A stretch of DNA of 64,000 nt from a virus. The stretch spans positions 22,306 through 86,305 of IMG/VR virus record IMGVR_UViG_3300042908_001045. One strand, given 5' to 3'. This document shows positions 16,219 through 23,603 of the stretch, piece after piece. Positions within the stretch are counted from its first letter, which is position 1. Every line of letters begins with the position of its first letter. Both the position numbers and the translations under genes were made by a program. The notes under the pieces are model-generated. The model made no database searches and was not told the origin of the DNA. It saw only the letters and a list, made by a program, of their open reading frames with translations.

Positions 16219-17928
16219 ATGCTCAGACAGTATCAACAAAACGTAATTAAAGACGTGTACTCTTTGTATAAAAAAGGAATTAAATCAGTTTTGGTTTATG
16301 CTCCGACTGGTAGTGGAAAGACGTTTATCGCGTCTCAAATTATAGCTGATGCATTGAATAAGGGGCGAAAAGTTCTTTTTTTAGTTCACAGGACAAGGTT
16401 AATAGAGCAAACGATCAAAACACTGAGAGAAAAATATAGTATTTCCCAATTTGATATTGGAGTGATTTCACCAGAATACTCTCCTGCCTATCATTGTCCA
16501 ATTCAAATAGCAATGGTACAAACGATAGCCAGGAGGCAATTGCCATCAGATATTGGTTTAGTGATTGTTGATGAGGCGCATACACTTGCTTACTTTGAAG
16601 TGTATTCTAGAATAGTAAATCATTACTCTGGTGGCGTATTAGCTTGTTCTAATTGCTTTTTCCTTGGATTATCCGCTTCTCCATGGAGAACTAAAGCTAA
16701 AGAAGGATTTTGTCAGTATTTCCAAGCTATTGTGCGCGCTCCATATCCAGCCGAATTAATTAGAGAAAAACATTTAGCGTCTGCACGTCATTTTGGATGG
16801 GGTGGGTTAATAGATTACAGGAAGCTGGATTCTGCTAATGGAGATTTCACGTCAGTTAGTTTAGAGTTAGTTTGTAATAGCGAGTATAATGCTATTGTTG
16901 TTGATAAATTTAAAGATTTATGCCCTAATAGAAAAACTATAGCTTTTTGTGCTAGTGTTAAACAGGCTGAAGACTTAGCGGAAAAATTTAATCAATTGAA
17001 TATTATTTCTGAAGTAATAAAAGCAGAAACTGATAATAGTGAAAGAAATGCTATTTACAATAGATTTAAGCACGGCATTACACAAATGTTGGTTAGTGTT
17101 TCCGTTTTATGCGAAGGTTTTGATGAGCCAAGTTGTGATGCTGCGATAATTGCTAGACCAACAAAATCTAAAGCATTGTGGGTTCAGATGTGCGGTAGAG
17201 CATTACGAATTTTCCCTGGTAAAGAAAATGCTTATTTACTAGATTTTGGTGACAATACTAAAAGATTTGGATTATCAACAGAAGGCTATCAAACGCCATT
17301 GTGTCCAGTATTTAAGAAAAATCATGAAATGCCAGTTAAAGAATGCCCTAACTGTGCTGCTGTGTTACCTATTTTTGCTCAAATATGTCCTCATTGCGGT
17401 TTTGAATTTATTGGAGAAGAAGATAAAGAAATTCCTGATGTTTTACCAGAGTTTGGTGAGATTTTTTCAAAAGAACAGCAGAAACAAATTGGATATTTAA
17501 GAGGACAGCTACTTCGTGCTTACAAAGCTGGTAGGAATATTGCGAGAGTAACTTGGCTGTTTACAGAACAATATGGATTTGCGCCAGAACAACATTGGTA
17601 TAAAGATGCAATTTTTAGACGCGGTAAATCATGTCATCCGCTTGTTAGAAAAGCAGATCAAGCTAGACTTCTTAAAGTGCTAAAAAAGGCTAATCCTAAA
17701 GCGACATTGGGTTGGTTAGGAGAACAATTCCGCAGAGAATTTGGACCTGGATATTACAATTTTGAAAATGTTATTACTTGGTATGATGCACTGGGAATAC
17801 CATCTAGCAGTTGTTGGAAAGAAATTAAACAAGCCTACCAAAAGTTAATAATAGATGCATCTCCAGAGTATGCGGAAGTTCTTAATTTCTGCTTAGAAGA
17901 TGCTAAAAGTATAAAACTTGGGAAATAA
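16219..17928 (+). CDS. SF2 DEAD/DEAH-box helicase with zinc ribbon
   Basis: A 569-aa protein. Motifs are clear: Q-region RQYQQNVIKDV, motif I APTGSGKT, motif Ia LVHRTRLIEQ, motif II DEAH, motif III LSASPWR, and in the second RecA domain motif VI QMCGRALR. After it comes a zinc ribbon (CPNC...CPHCGFEF near residues 375-395). The remaining ~170 residues are a helical tail that ends in a stretch resembling the first two helices of a J-domain (WYDALGI...WKEIKQAYQKLI) but without HPD. It probably remodels DNA or RNA in phage replication or recombination. It has its own promoter inside the head-gene block. Confidence 0.88.
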   Translation: MLRQYQQNVIKDVYSLYKKGIKSVLVYAPTGSGKTFIASQIIADALNKGRKVLFLVHRTRLIEQTIKTLREKYSISQFDIGVISPEYSPAYHCPIQIAMVQTIARRQLPSDIGLVIVDEAHTLAYFEVYSRIVNHYSGGVLACSNCFFLGLSASPWRTKAKEGFCQYFQAIVRAPYPAELIREKHLASARHFGWGGLIDYRKLDSANGDFTSVSLELVCNSEYNAIVVDKFKDLCPNRKTIAFCASVKQAEDLAEKFNQLNIISEVIKAETDNSERNAIYNRFKHGITQMLVSVSVLCEGFDEPSCDAAIIARPTKSKALWVQMCGRALRIFPGKENAYLLDFGDNTKRFGLSTEGYQTPLCPVFKKNHEMPVKECPNCAAVLPIFAQICPHCGFEFIGEEDKEIPDVLPEFGEIFSKEQQKQIGYLRGQLLRAYKAGRNIARVTWLFTEQYGFAPEQHWYKDAIFRRGKSCHPLVRKADQARLLKVLKKANPKATLGWLGEQFRREFGPGYYNFENVITWYDALGIPSSSCWKEIKQAYQKLIIDASPEYAEVLNFCLEDAKSIKLGK

Positions 17929-18351
17929 TTAATCAATTATGTTGTAGACAAAAAATGATTTAAACCAATCAAAAATAAGTTGTATTTTGTTCCGAAAAAA
18001 AAATAACATTAAAGCGTTTATTCTCACAAAAGTTTCTTTAATATTGACTTTTATTTTTTTAATTTGAAACATTACTATTCTAGATGGTGTTTCACTAGAA
18101 ACTAGAATTACTGTCTTAATTCGCTCAGATTTAAATGTAGGAGTGTCCATTTTCTTAGATCTTAAAAAAGATATAAATTCCGTATAATATTCGGCTAACA
18201 ATAGCCAAGTCTCATCCTGACAGCTTACAAACATGTCTAAATTATTTGTGTTGCTATTATTATCTGTGTTGCTACTATTATTTGATTCTATAAATGTTAT
18301 TGAACAGTAGCTTAGTATTTCTTCTATAGGAGTTTTAATTATTTCAGCCAT
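17929..18351 (-). CDS. unknown protein with hydrophobic C-terminus (ILxxCSI family, copy 1)
   Basis: A 140-aa protein. The N-terminal half has ILSYCSITFIES, an Asn/Ser-rich loop, then LDMFVSCQDETW and LIRV-type strands; the C-terminal 40 residues are hydrophobic and aromatic (NALMLFFFRNKIQLIFDWFKSFFVY), a likely membrane segment. The same plan is found in the protein at 33126-33515, so it belongs to a duplicated family. It overlaps the XRE gene by 13 bp and probably forms an operon with it. Function is unknown. Confidence 0.6.
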   Translation of the reverse strand: MAEIIKTPIEEILSYCSITFIESNNSSNTDNNSNTNNLDMFVSCQDETWLLLAEYYTEFISFLRSKKMDTPTFKSERIKTVILVSSETPSRIVMFQIKKIKVNIKETFVRINALMLFFFRNKIQLIFDWFKSFFVYNIID

Positions 18352-18578
18352 GGGTTTTTTGGATTAACTACGCTTTCATCTAAATTTAGCAAAGTGACAG
18401 GGTTTATCTCCAGTGCGCGAGCTAACTTAATTAATAATGGAACTGTCTTAATTCCTCTTTGCTCAGCGCGAATAACTGTCATTCTACTAAGATTTGCACA
18501 AATAGCTAATCTTTGGTGACTGAATCCTTTCTCTATTCGAACTTCTCGTAAGTAACTACCTTGTTTTGATGGTTTCAT
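18339..18578 (-). CDS. XRE-family helix-turn-helix regulator
   Basis: A 79-aa Cro/CI-type protein: LREVRIEKGFSHQRLAICANLSRMTVIRAEQRGI spans the HTH (given here in parts: helix 2 QRLAICANL, recognition helix RMTVIRAEQ), followed by VPLLIKLARALEINPVTLL. Such regulators bind palindromic operators. It is transcribed away from the major capsid gene, so the 94-bp intergenic region could be its operator. It may control its downstream partner or the capsid operon. Confidence 0.85.
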   Translation of the reverse strand: MKPSKQGSYLREVRIEKGFSHQRLAICANLSRMTVIRAEQRGIKTVPLLIKLARALEINPVTLLNLDESVVNPKNPWLK

Positions 18579-18672
18579 ATTTTGTACCGTATTAGATACA
18601 TCTATTCAGATTATTGCCATTTTAGTTGGTATTTTTATTTTAAAGTAATAAGTATAATCTAGCCAAAATTGT
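18579..18672 (+). promoter_or_regulatory. divergent regulatory region before the capsid gene
   Basis: TATAAT at 18653-18658 lies 15 bp before the capsid ATG with no recognisable -35, so a non-standard sigma or activator may be used. The region separates the XRE gene (minus) from the capsid gene (plus). Confidence 0.4.
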
Positions 18673-20433
18673 ATGCCAAGAAAAGTTATAAGAGAACTGC
18701 TATCAGAACAAGTCATAGATTCATTCAATGAGCAAAAACGCAGTAGGGTGAATTTAAAGCAACCCAAAGGCTTTGTTATTAACAGTTCTTTAAAAGTTCA
18801 AGATAGTGTTGACAGTCCAGATGAAACACAAGAAGTAGTAGAGCCTACACCTGTTGTGTCCACTGAATCTGTGGATATGACCACTGCTCCCAATGTTTCT
18901 TTGGAACAGGTAAAACAGCTAATCGAAAGTCAAGTTTCTCATTTACAGCAATCTCTAATGAAAGAGACTCAGTCAAGAATTGAATTAGAGTCTGCCTTAA
19001 ATAAAGAACGTCTTGAGAAAGCTGAGTTAGAATCTCAGTTGCAATCTGCTAAAAAAGCAGAAACAATTTTAGACGAACTTGGTAAAATAAGCAAAACTCC
19101 AATTACAATGCCAACTCCTAGCGTAAATAGAGTGCTTAGCTCTAAGTCCGACAGCCCGCAAGGCGCATTAAAAGACTGGTTTAATATTTACGAAAACTCC
19201 AATAAAGTAGTTAAAGTACGTGCTAATGGCTCTCAGTACAGATCTCAAGACAACCGGGAATTAAACCAATTTGTTAAAGAGAACAAATCTCAAGTAATTA
19301 AAGATTTAGAATCTTGGGGCAAAGCTAATGGAATGCTTCGTGGTTCGTCTTTAGTTAGTAAAGATTCTGCAACTATTGGTACCGATATTGTTGGTGGGTT
19401 TCTCCAAGTACTATCTTCAATTATGCGTACTAACAACCGCCAAGGATTTGTGTTCTGGCAATTTGCTAATACTGTAATTGATTTTGGAAAAGGATTGGGA
19501 GATACAATTAAAATCCCTAGAGCTGCTTACCAACCGGCTCCTGGCACTCCTGAGGACAGATTACTTTCAAGTGCTGGTGCATATACTCGAATTGACTCTG
19601 GCAACCAAAATTTGTCTACTGGAGTTGTAACAGCTGAACTGCAAGAATGGGGTCTAGGTCGCAATTCTCAATATCCTCCCGTGACTTTAGTTAGCTTTGT
19701 TACCGCTTATTCAATGATTGAACTGTTGTCAATCTTGAATAGAAATTTAATGCGAGATTACTACGCATGGGAAGATCTAAAAATTAGAAGTTTATGGACT
19801 GGCACAACTCGTGTTGTTTACAACGATAAAAACGCTGTTGCCACAAGTGCCACTTCTGTCACATCCGGAGACGATGGTACTTTAACACGTCGTTTTCTAG
19901 CTTCTTTATATGGATACATGAAGGAGATTCAGATTCCTCCCTTTGCTGGAAATAAATACGGTTTGGTAGTTAACAGCACAGCTTTAACTCAATTAAAGAT
20001 TAGCTACGACAGCTTGTGGCACGCAGCTACTCCCGGTGAATTACAAACTTTAACAGAATTCTTGAATCCTGTTTTAATTGCGCCTGGAGAGACGGATAAG
20101 CTAAGTGGATATTGTGGAGACTTTGAGAACTTTATGATTTTCGAAACTAATGCTTATGGCGTTGGTGCAAGTGGTTCTCCTGGCGTTCAAACAGAAGATA
20201 GTAAAGTTACTCATACTAGCTTCGCTTTTGGTTCAGACACTATTGGACGTGGTATTGGAACTGAAATGGAAGTTCGTTTTGATGACGACACTGATTTTGG
20301 ACGCGCTACTAGAGCTATCTGGCGCTCTGAAGAATCATTCGTTCAAATGGATGTTGATGGAGCTGGAGATAATAGTGCTGTTCCACAACAACTTAGAGTT
20401 ATTAAAGTTAACACGCTGAAAAATGCGATTTAA
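18673..20433 (+). CDS. major capsid protein with N-terminal scaffold-like region
   Basis: A 586-aa protein. Residues 1-150 are charged and coiled-coil-like (QVKQLIESQVSHLQQSLMKE, LESQLQSAKKAETIL), as in capsid proteins with a fused delta/scaffold domain. From about residue 160 the sequence becomes an alpha/beta shell protein (TDIVGGFLQVLSSIMRTNN, DTIKIPRAAYQPAPGTP, NKYGLVVNSTALTQLK, EVRFDDDTDFGRATRAIWRS). Size, position before connectors and high-quality codon use fit the major capsid protein. The N-terminal region is likely removed by the protease at 14.1 kb. HK97-fold membership is inferred, not shown. Confidence 0.75.
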   Translation: MPRKVIRELLSEQVIDSFNEQKRSRVNLKQPKGFVINSSLKVQDSVDSPDETQEVVEPTPVVSTESVDMTTAPNVSLEQVKQLIESQVSHLQQSLMKETQSRIELESALNKERLEKAELESQLQSAKKAETILDELGKISKTPITMPTPSVNRVLSSKSDSPQGALKDWFNIYENSNKVVKVRANGSQYRSQDNRELNQFVKENKSQVIKDLESWGKANGMLRGSSLVSKDSATIGTDIVGGFLQVLSSIMRTNNRQGFVFWQFANTVIDFGKGLGDTIKIPRAAYQPAPGTPEDRLLSSAGAYTRIDSGNQNLSTGVVTAELQEWGLGRNSQYPPVTLVSFVTAYSMIELLSILNRNLMRDYYAWEDLKIRSLWTGTTRVVYNDKNAVATSATSVTSGDDGTLTRRFLASLYGYMKEIQIPPFAGNKYGLVVNSTALTQLKISYDSLWHAATPGELQTLTEFLNPVLIAPGETDKLSGYCGDFENFMIFETNAYGVGASGSPGVQTEDSKVTHTSFAFGSDTIGRGIGTEMEVRFDDDTDFGRATRAIWRSEESFVQMDVDGAGDNSAVPQQLRVIKVNTLKNAI

Positions 20434-20447
20434 TATTGATATTTCCT

Positions 20448-20663
20448 ATGACAGAACAAGATGAAAACAAGGAAATAGTCAAAGAGGTAAAAGAGCCAAA
20501 GAAAAAAACATCTGCGGCTCCTACCCCAGCTTTGCAGCATCCTGGCTTTGACACTCAATCAAAATGTTTGTTGTGTGGACAATTTAGAACCAACTTAGTT
20601 GGTCAAATATTTTGTCCAGAGTATTTAATAGAATGCCCTAGATTTGTGGAGGATAGATTGTAA
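20448..20663 (+). CDS. small Cys-containing protein behind the capsid gene
   Basis: A ~71-aa protein (an in-frame ATG at 20436 would add four residues). The N-terminus is highly charged (DENKEIVKEVKEPKKK), the C-terminus has CLLCGQF and FCPEYLIECPRF, a likely zinc-binding knuckle. It touches the next gene (TAATG). Role unknown; a small head accessory is possible from position. Confidence 0.6.
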   Translation: MTEQDENKEIVKEVKEPKKKTSAAPTPALQHPGFDTQSKCLLCGQFRTNLVGQIFCPEYLIECPRFVEDRL

Positions 20664-21079
20664 TGCCTAAATTGAATACAATACCAGCCAGAGTTCAGTC
20701 TGACTCTGTTGGTGGAATTGCTAAAGTCGTTTACGATGTTGCTGACTTAGGTGGTAAAATAGGAAACATTTCATTGGAATTAGCTTTACCATCAGGAGCA
20801 ATTATTCACCGTGGCTTTATTGATGTTGTTACTCCTCTTGCTAGTGGAGGCTCTGCAACTGTAACATTAAGTTTTATAGGTAGTTCCACCCAATCTCTTC
20901 TTGCCGCTCCCTCTAATTATGATGCTCTTACTTCAGTGCATGCTTTAGCTGTTAACACAACTGCTGTTAAATTATCTAGTACAAATGCAACTAAAACATC
21001 TGTGCTTAATGTTGTTATCGCAGGAGCTGATTTAACAGCAGGTAGATTTAACGTTTATTTACAGTATTTTGGAGTGTAG
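20663..21079 (+). CDS. probable head decoration / capsid-associated protein
   Basis: A 138-aa strand-rich protein. The segments GNISLELALPSGAIIHRGFIDV, ASGGSATVTLSFIG and the end ITAGADLTAGRFNVYLQYFG-like stretch match a structural protein type often found just after the capsid gene in dsDNA phages. No signal or membrane segments. It overlaps the previous stop by one base. Structural role is inferred from position and beta-rich character. Confidence 0.55.
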   Translation: MPKLNTIPARVQSDSVGGIAKVVYDVADLGGKIGNISLELALPSGAIIHRGFIDVVTPLASGGSATVTLSFIGSSTQSLLAAPSNYDALTSVHALAVNTTAVKLSSTNATKTSVLNVVIAGADLTAGRFNVYLQYFGV

Positions 21080-21081
21080 TT

Positions 21082-21795
21082 ATGCCGTGGCTTTCTAATC
21101 AAGAATGCTTGCAGTATGCTCCGGGCATTACTTTGACTGGAGAGCCATTAACTACTGCTATTGCTTTAGCACAATCACTAGCTGAGGGCGTTAATGGAGC
21201 AAATCGCCCATTGGAAATAGCTCAATATAAGAAAATATTGACAATCCCAAACACAGGTAGAGTTATTGTCCCAATTCGTCCAATGCTATCAAATCCAACT
21301 CCTATTGTTGAATTAAGAGGAAGTGATACACCTCCAAGATTTGGAGTTTACTCTATTCAGGAATGGGAGCCACTTATTTTAGACAAAGATTATAAGATTG
21401 ATTATGATAATAACGAGATTAGTTTACTAGCACTTAGCAGGGTATTACAACACGAATATTATTATCACACTGGCTTCAGAAGATATAGTCGCAATCCAAC
21501 TGTACCAAGGGTAAAGAAGCAGCTTAAAATAACTTATTCTAGCGGTATTAATTTTGCCGCTACATCAGAGTCTGTAGTTAATTTAAAGCGTAGTTTAGCC
21601 GCTATTGTTGCTTTGCGGAATTCTCCTCAATCGCAAGGAGTCAAATCAGTAGATGTATCTGATGAAAAATATGTTATAGAATACGCGTCTCAATCAGACT
21701 ATCTTGGTATTAGTGGTAACAAAACTAATGGTAGTCCAATAAATGAGTTGTTATCAATATTTCGTAAATATCGTCCAAGCGAGTATACATCATGA
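21082..21795 (+). CDS. head-tail connector (adaptor) protein
   Basis: A 237-aa protein. It starts with a helical segment common in gp6/gp15-type adaptors (NQECLQYAPGITLTGEPLTTAIALAQSLAEGVN), continues with strand-rich DIY-type beta regions (GVYSIQEWEPLILDKDYKID) and ends with a long helix and flexible tail. Adaptors bind the portal and continue the DNA channel. Position after the capsid and decoration genes supports this. Overlaps the next gene by 4 bp (ATGA). Confidence 0.6.
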   Translation: MPWLSNQECLQYAPGITLTGEPLTTAIALAQSLAEGVNGANRPLEIAQYKKILTIPNTGRVIVPIRPMLSNPTPIVELRGSDTPPRFGVYSIQEWEPLILDKDYKIDYDNNEISLLALSRVLQHEYYYHTGFRRYSRNPTVPRVKKQLKITYSSGINFAATSESVVNLKRSLAAIVALRNSPQSQGVKSVDVSDEKYVIEYASQSDYLGISGNKTNGSPINELLSIFRKYRPSEYTS

Positions 21796-22232
21796 ATATT
21801 GAACAAATTGTTGGTGGGGCATTGCAGCATTTACCTGACAAATATTTTAGTACTGTTAACTTGGAACTAACTTTTAATATTGGCAGTGGAGCATTTACCG
21901 TAGATCCAGAAACTGGAAATTACATTCAATCTTCAGTGCCTTTGATATTGCTGGCATCTGCTACAGAATATAAAGACCCAAGAATATTGCAATCTCCTGG
22001 CAGCTACGGCACAAGCATAATTCAAGTCCAAGGTAGATTAGATAATCCAAAATTAATGCCTACTACAGTTGGAGTTCAGTCTATTGGCACAGCTAAACTC
22101 ACTAACAACGATGGTACTATTTTTACAGGTGTCTGGAAATTTACTGCTATAACTCAAAATAGAATTAATGCATATACGTCTAAGCGAGGTACGCTAATAA
22201 GAGGGACTATAACTCTACCCACAGCTGTTTAA
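21792..22232 (+). CDS. probable head-closure / neck protein
   Basis: A 146-aa beta-rich protein (VNLELTFNIGSGAFTVD, VPLILLASATEYKDP, SIIQVQGRLDNPKLMP, GVWKFTAITQNRINAY). It is coupled to the adaptor gene, where head-completion or stopper proteins are normally encoded. The SH3/OB-like strand pattern is compatible with a stopper. No family assigned with certainty. Confidence 0.5.
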   Translation: MNIEQIVGGALQHLPDKYFSTVNLELTFNIGSGAFTVDPETGNYIQSSVPLILLASATEYKDPRILQSPGSYGTSIIQVQGRLDNPKLMPTTVGVQSIGTAKLTNNDGTIFTGVWKFTAITQNRINAYTSKRGTLIRGTITLPTAV

Positions 22233-22253
22233 AATAAATATTTCAGATATCAC

Positions 22254-22282
22254 TTGACATTACAAAAATAATAAGTTATTCT
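22254..22282 (+). promoter_or_regulatory. sigma70-type promoter with leader
   Basis: TTGACA (22254-22259), 17-nt spacer, TATTCT (22277-22282). The -35 context TTTCAGATATCACTTGACA is nearly the same as at 1480-1495. Confidence 0.7.
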
Positions 22283-22306
22283 AGAAAAAATTCTGAGGGC
22301 AAGAAA

Positions 22307-22342
22307 ATGAAAGATGTAGATTATCCTGAAAGACCTAGATAA
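22307..22342 (+). CDS. 11-codon leader peptide frame
   Basis: ATG 22307 to TAA 22340-22342 encodes MKDVDYPERPR, preceded by GAGGGC. It starts about 17 nt after the expected transcription start and ends about 20 nt before a terminator hairpin, the layout of an attenuation leader. It may also be a chance frame. Confidence 0.4.
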   Translation: MKDVDYPERPR

Positions 22343-22362
22343 AATATAGTAGTAGTAGTTTT

Positions 22363-22389
22363 TAGCTTCCCCTTGGAAGCTATTGTTTT
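22363..22389 (+). terminator. leader terminator / attenuator hairpin
   Basis: TAGCTTCC (22363-22370), CCTT loop, GGAAGCTA (22375-22382), followed by TTGTTTTA and then directly by the ATG of the DUF3310 gene. Placed between promoter and gene, it would reduce or condition expression; it may also mask the start region. Confidence 0.6.
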
Positions 22390-22593
22390 ATGAGTAATAT
22401 TGAACACCCAAAACATTATCAGCAAGCAGATATTGAGTGCATTGACGCAATTAAAGCAGCATTGTCTTCTGAAGAGCTAAAAGGCTTTATAAAAGGGAAT
22501 ATCATAAAGTACACTTGGCGAAGTGACCATAAAAACGGATTAGAAGATCTCCAAAAAGCTCAATGGTACTTAAATTGGTATTTGAATTTATAG
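22390..22593 (+). CDS. DUF3310 (SaV-like) phage protein
   Basis: A 67-aa protein with the DUF3310 hallmarks: HPKHYQQADIECIDAI at the start, the central FIKGNIIKYTWRSDHKNG and the LEDLQKAQWYLNWY helix. These proteins are common in phages and sometimes labelled nucleotide kinase-like, but their biochemical role is not settled. Expression probably passes through the leader hairpin immediately upstream. It converges on and overlaps the sigma gene by 6 bp. Confidence 0.85.
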   Translation: MSNIEHPKHYQQADIECIDAIKAALSSEELKGFIKGNIIKYTWRSDHKNGLEDLQKAQWYLNWYLNL

Positions 22594-23523
22594 CTTAATT
22601 AGCTTATTGCCTATAACTTTGTATTGCTTCAACCAGTTATAGGCAGTAGTTTTAGAAATATGTAAATAAGTTTTACACCAAGCAAATGATTTTCCTTGAT
22701 TCAAAGCATTGATTACAGCAATTTTCAATTCTGTGCTATAGCCAGGTCTTCCTAGTGCGCCAGGGTTTTCCACAAATTGATATTTACAGTTTTTACATAA
22801 ATATTGTTGTTTTTGTTTTCTTTTCCCGTTTTTAACAATATTTTTACTCAAACAAAGAGGACAAAACAAAATGTTGTTTACAATATTTTTAAGTAATTCT
22901 ATACCTTGTTTTTCTATCTGCTTAATCTGATATACAGATAATCCATACATATTTTTTATTTCTTGTATTTTAAAATCATGTATATGTATTAACCTAATTA
23001 TTTGAGCATGTATATCAGGAATTTTTTCTAAAATAATCTCTAATTCCTGTATAGAAGAATTATCGTAATAACTAATTTCTGGTAAATCTAAACAAGTTTT
23101 TTGGTATGCTTTACTAATTTCTTCAACTTTTTCTGGAGTTATATTTAAAAGTTTTACTGCACATTCATATGACATGTTGTTCTTACGTGCATAACGTTTA
23201 ATTGTCTGATGCGTTTCTTGTATTGCCCTAGGAATTTTTATTATTTTATCTTTATCTCGCAAGTACATCAAAATAGATCCGTTAATAAACGGTAGCGCAA
23301 AACTAGACAACTTTTCTGATTTATTTGGATTATATCTTTCTATGGCTTGAATTAATCCCATACTGCCAATCTGAATTAAATCGTCTAAAGGAGTAGAACA
23401 TGTTTTTTGCATTTTGCTAGCGACAGAATACACTAATCCCATGTTTTGCTCTACTAATTTATTTCTAGTAGTTATGTTTTTGTCTTTAAAATATTTTATT
23501 AACAGCTGTTGGTTGTCATACAT
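22588..23523 (-). CDS. sigma factor fused to an IS1/InsA-like zinc ribbon and HTH
   Basis: A 311-aa protein. Residues 20-90 form sigma region 2 (NKLVEQNMGLVYSVASKM, DDLIQIGSMGLIQAIERY, SSFALPFINGSILMYLRDK), 96-145 resemble region 3, and 160-213 form region 4 (KIQEIKNMYGLSVYQIKQIE). It is closest in style to the SigB/SigF group. Unexpectedly, C221, C224, C243 and C246 then make a CPLC...CKNC zinc ribbon, followed by a helix-turn-helix at 262-303 (LKIAVINALNQGKSFAWCKT, ISKTTAYNWLKQY). This pair is the N-terminal DNA-binding unit of IS1-type transposases (InsA). No catalytic transposase part is present. It likely redirects host RNA polymerase to phage promoters with extra DNA contacts from the added domain. 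Confidence 0.85.
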   Translation of the reverse strand: MYDNQQLLIKYFKDKNITTRNKLVEQNMGLVYSVASKMQKTCSTPLDDLIQIGSMGLIQAIERYNPNKSEKLSSFALPFINGSILMYLRDKDKIIKIPRAIQETHQTIKRYARKNNMSYECAVKLLNITPEKVEEISKAYQKTCLDLPEISYYDNSSIQELEIILEKIPDIHAQIIRLIHIHDFKIQEIKNMYGLSVYQIKQIEKQGIELLKNIVNNILFCPLCLSKNIVKNGKRKQKQQYLCKNCKYQFVENPGALGRPGYSTELKIAVINALNQGKSFAWCKTYLHISKTTAYNWLKQYKVIGNKLIKL

Positions 23524-23603
23524 ATCAATAACAAAAAAGTTGCACTTTTATATTAGCAATTTAAATCAATCGCCGCAGTAAAAGTGCTTATTTGTTAGTT
23601 TAA

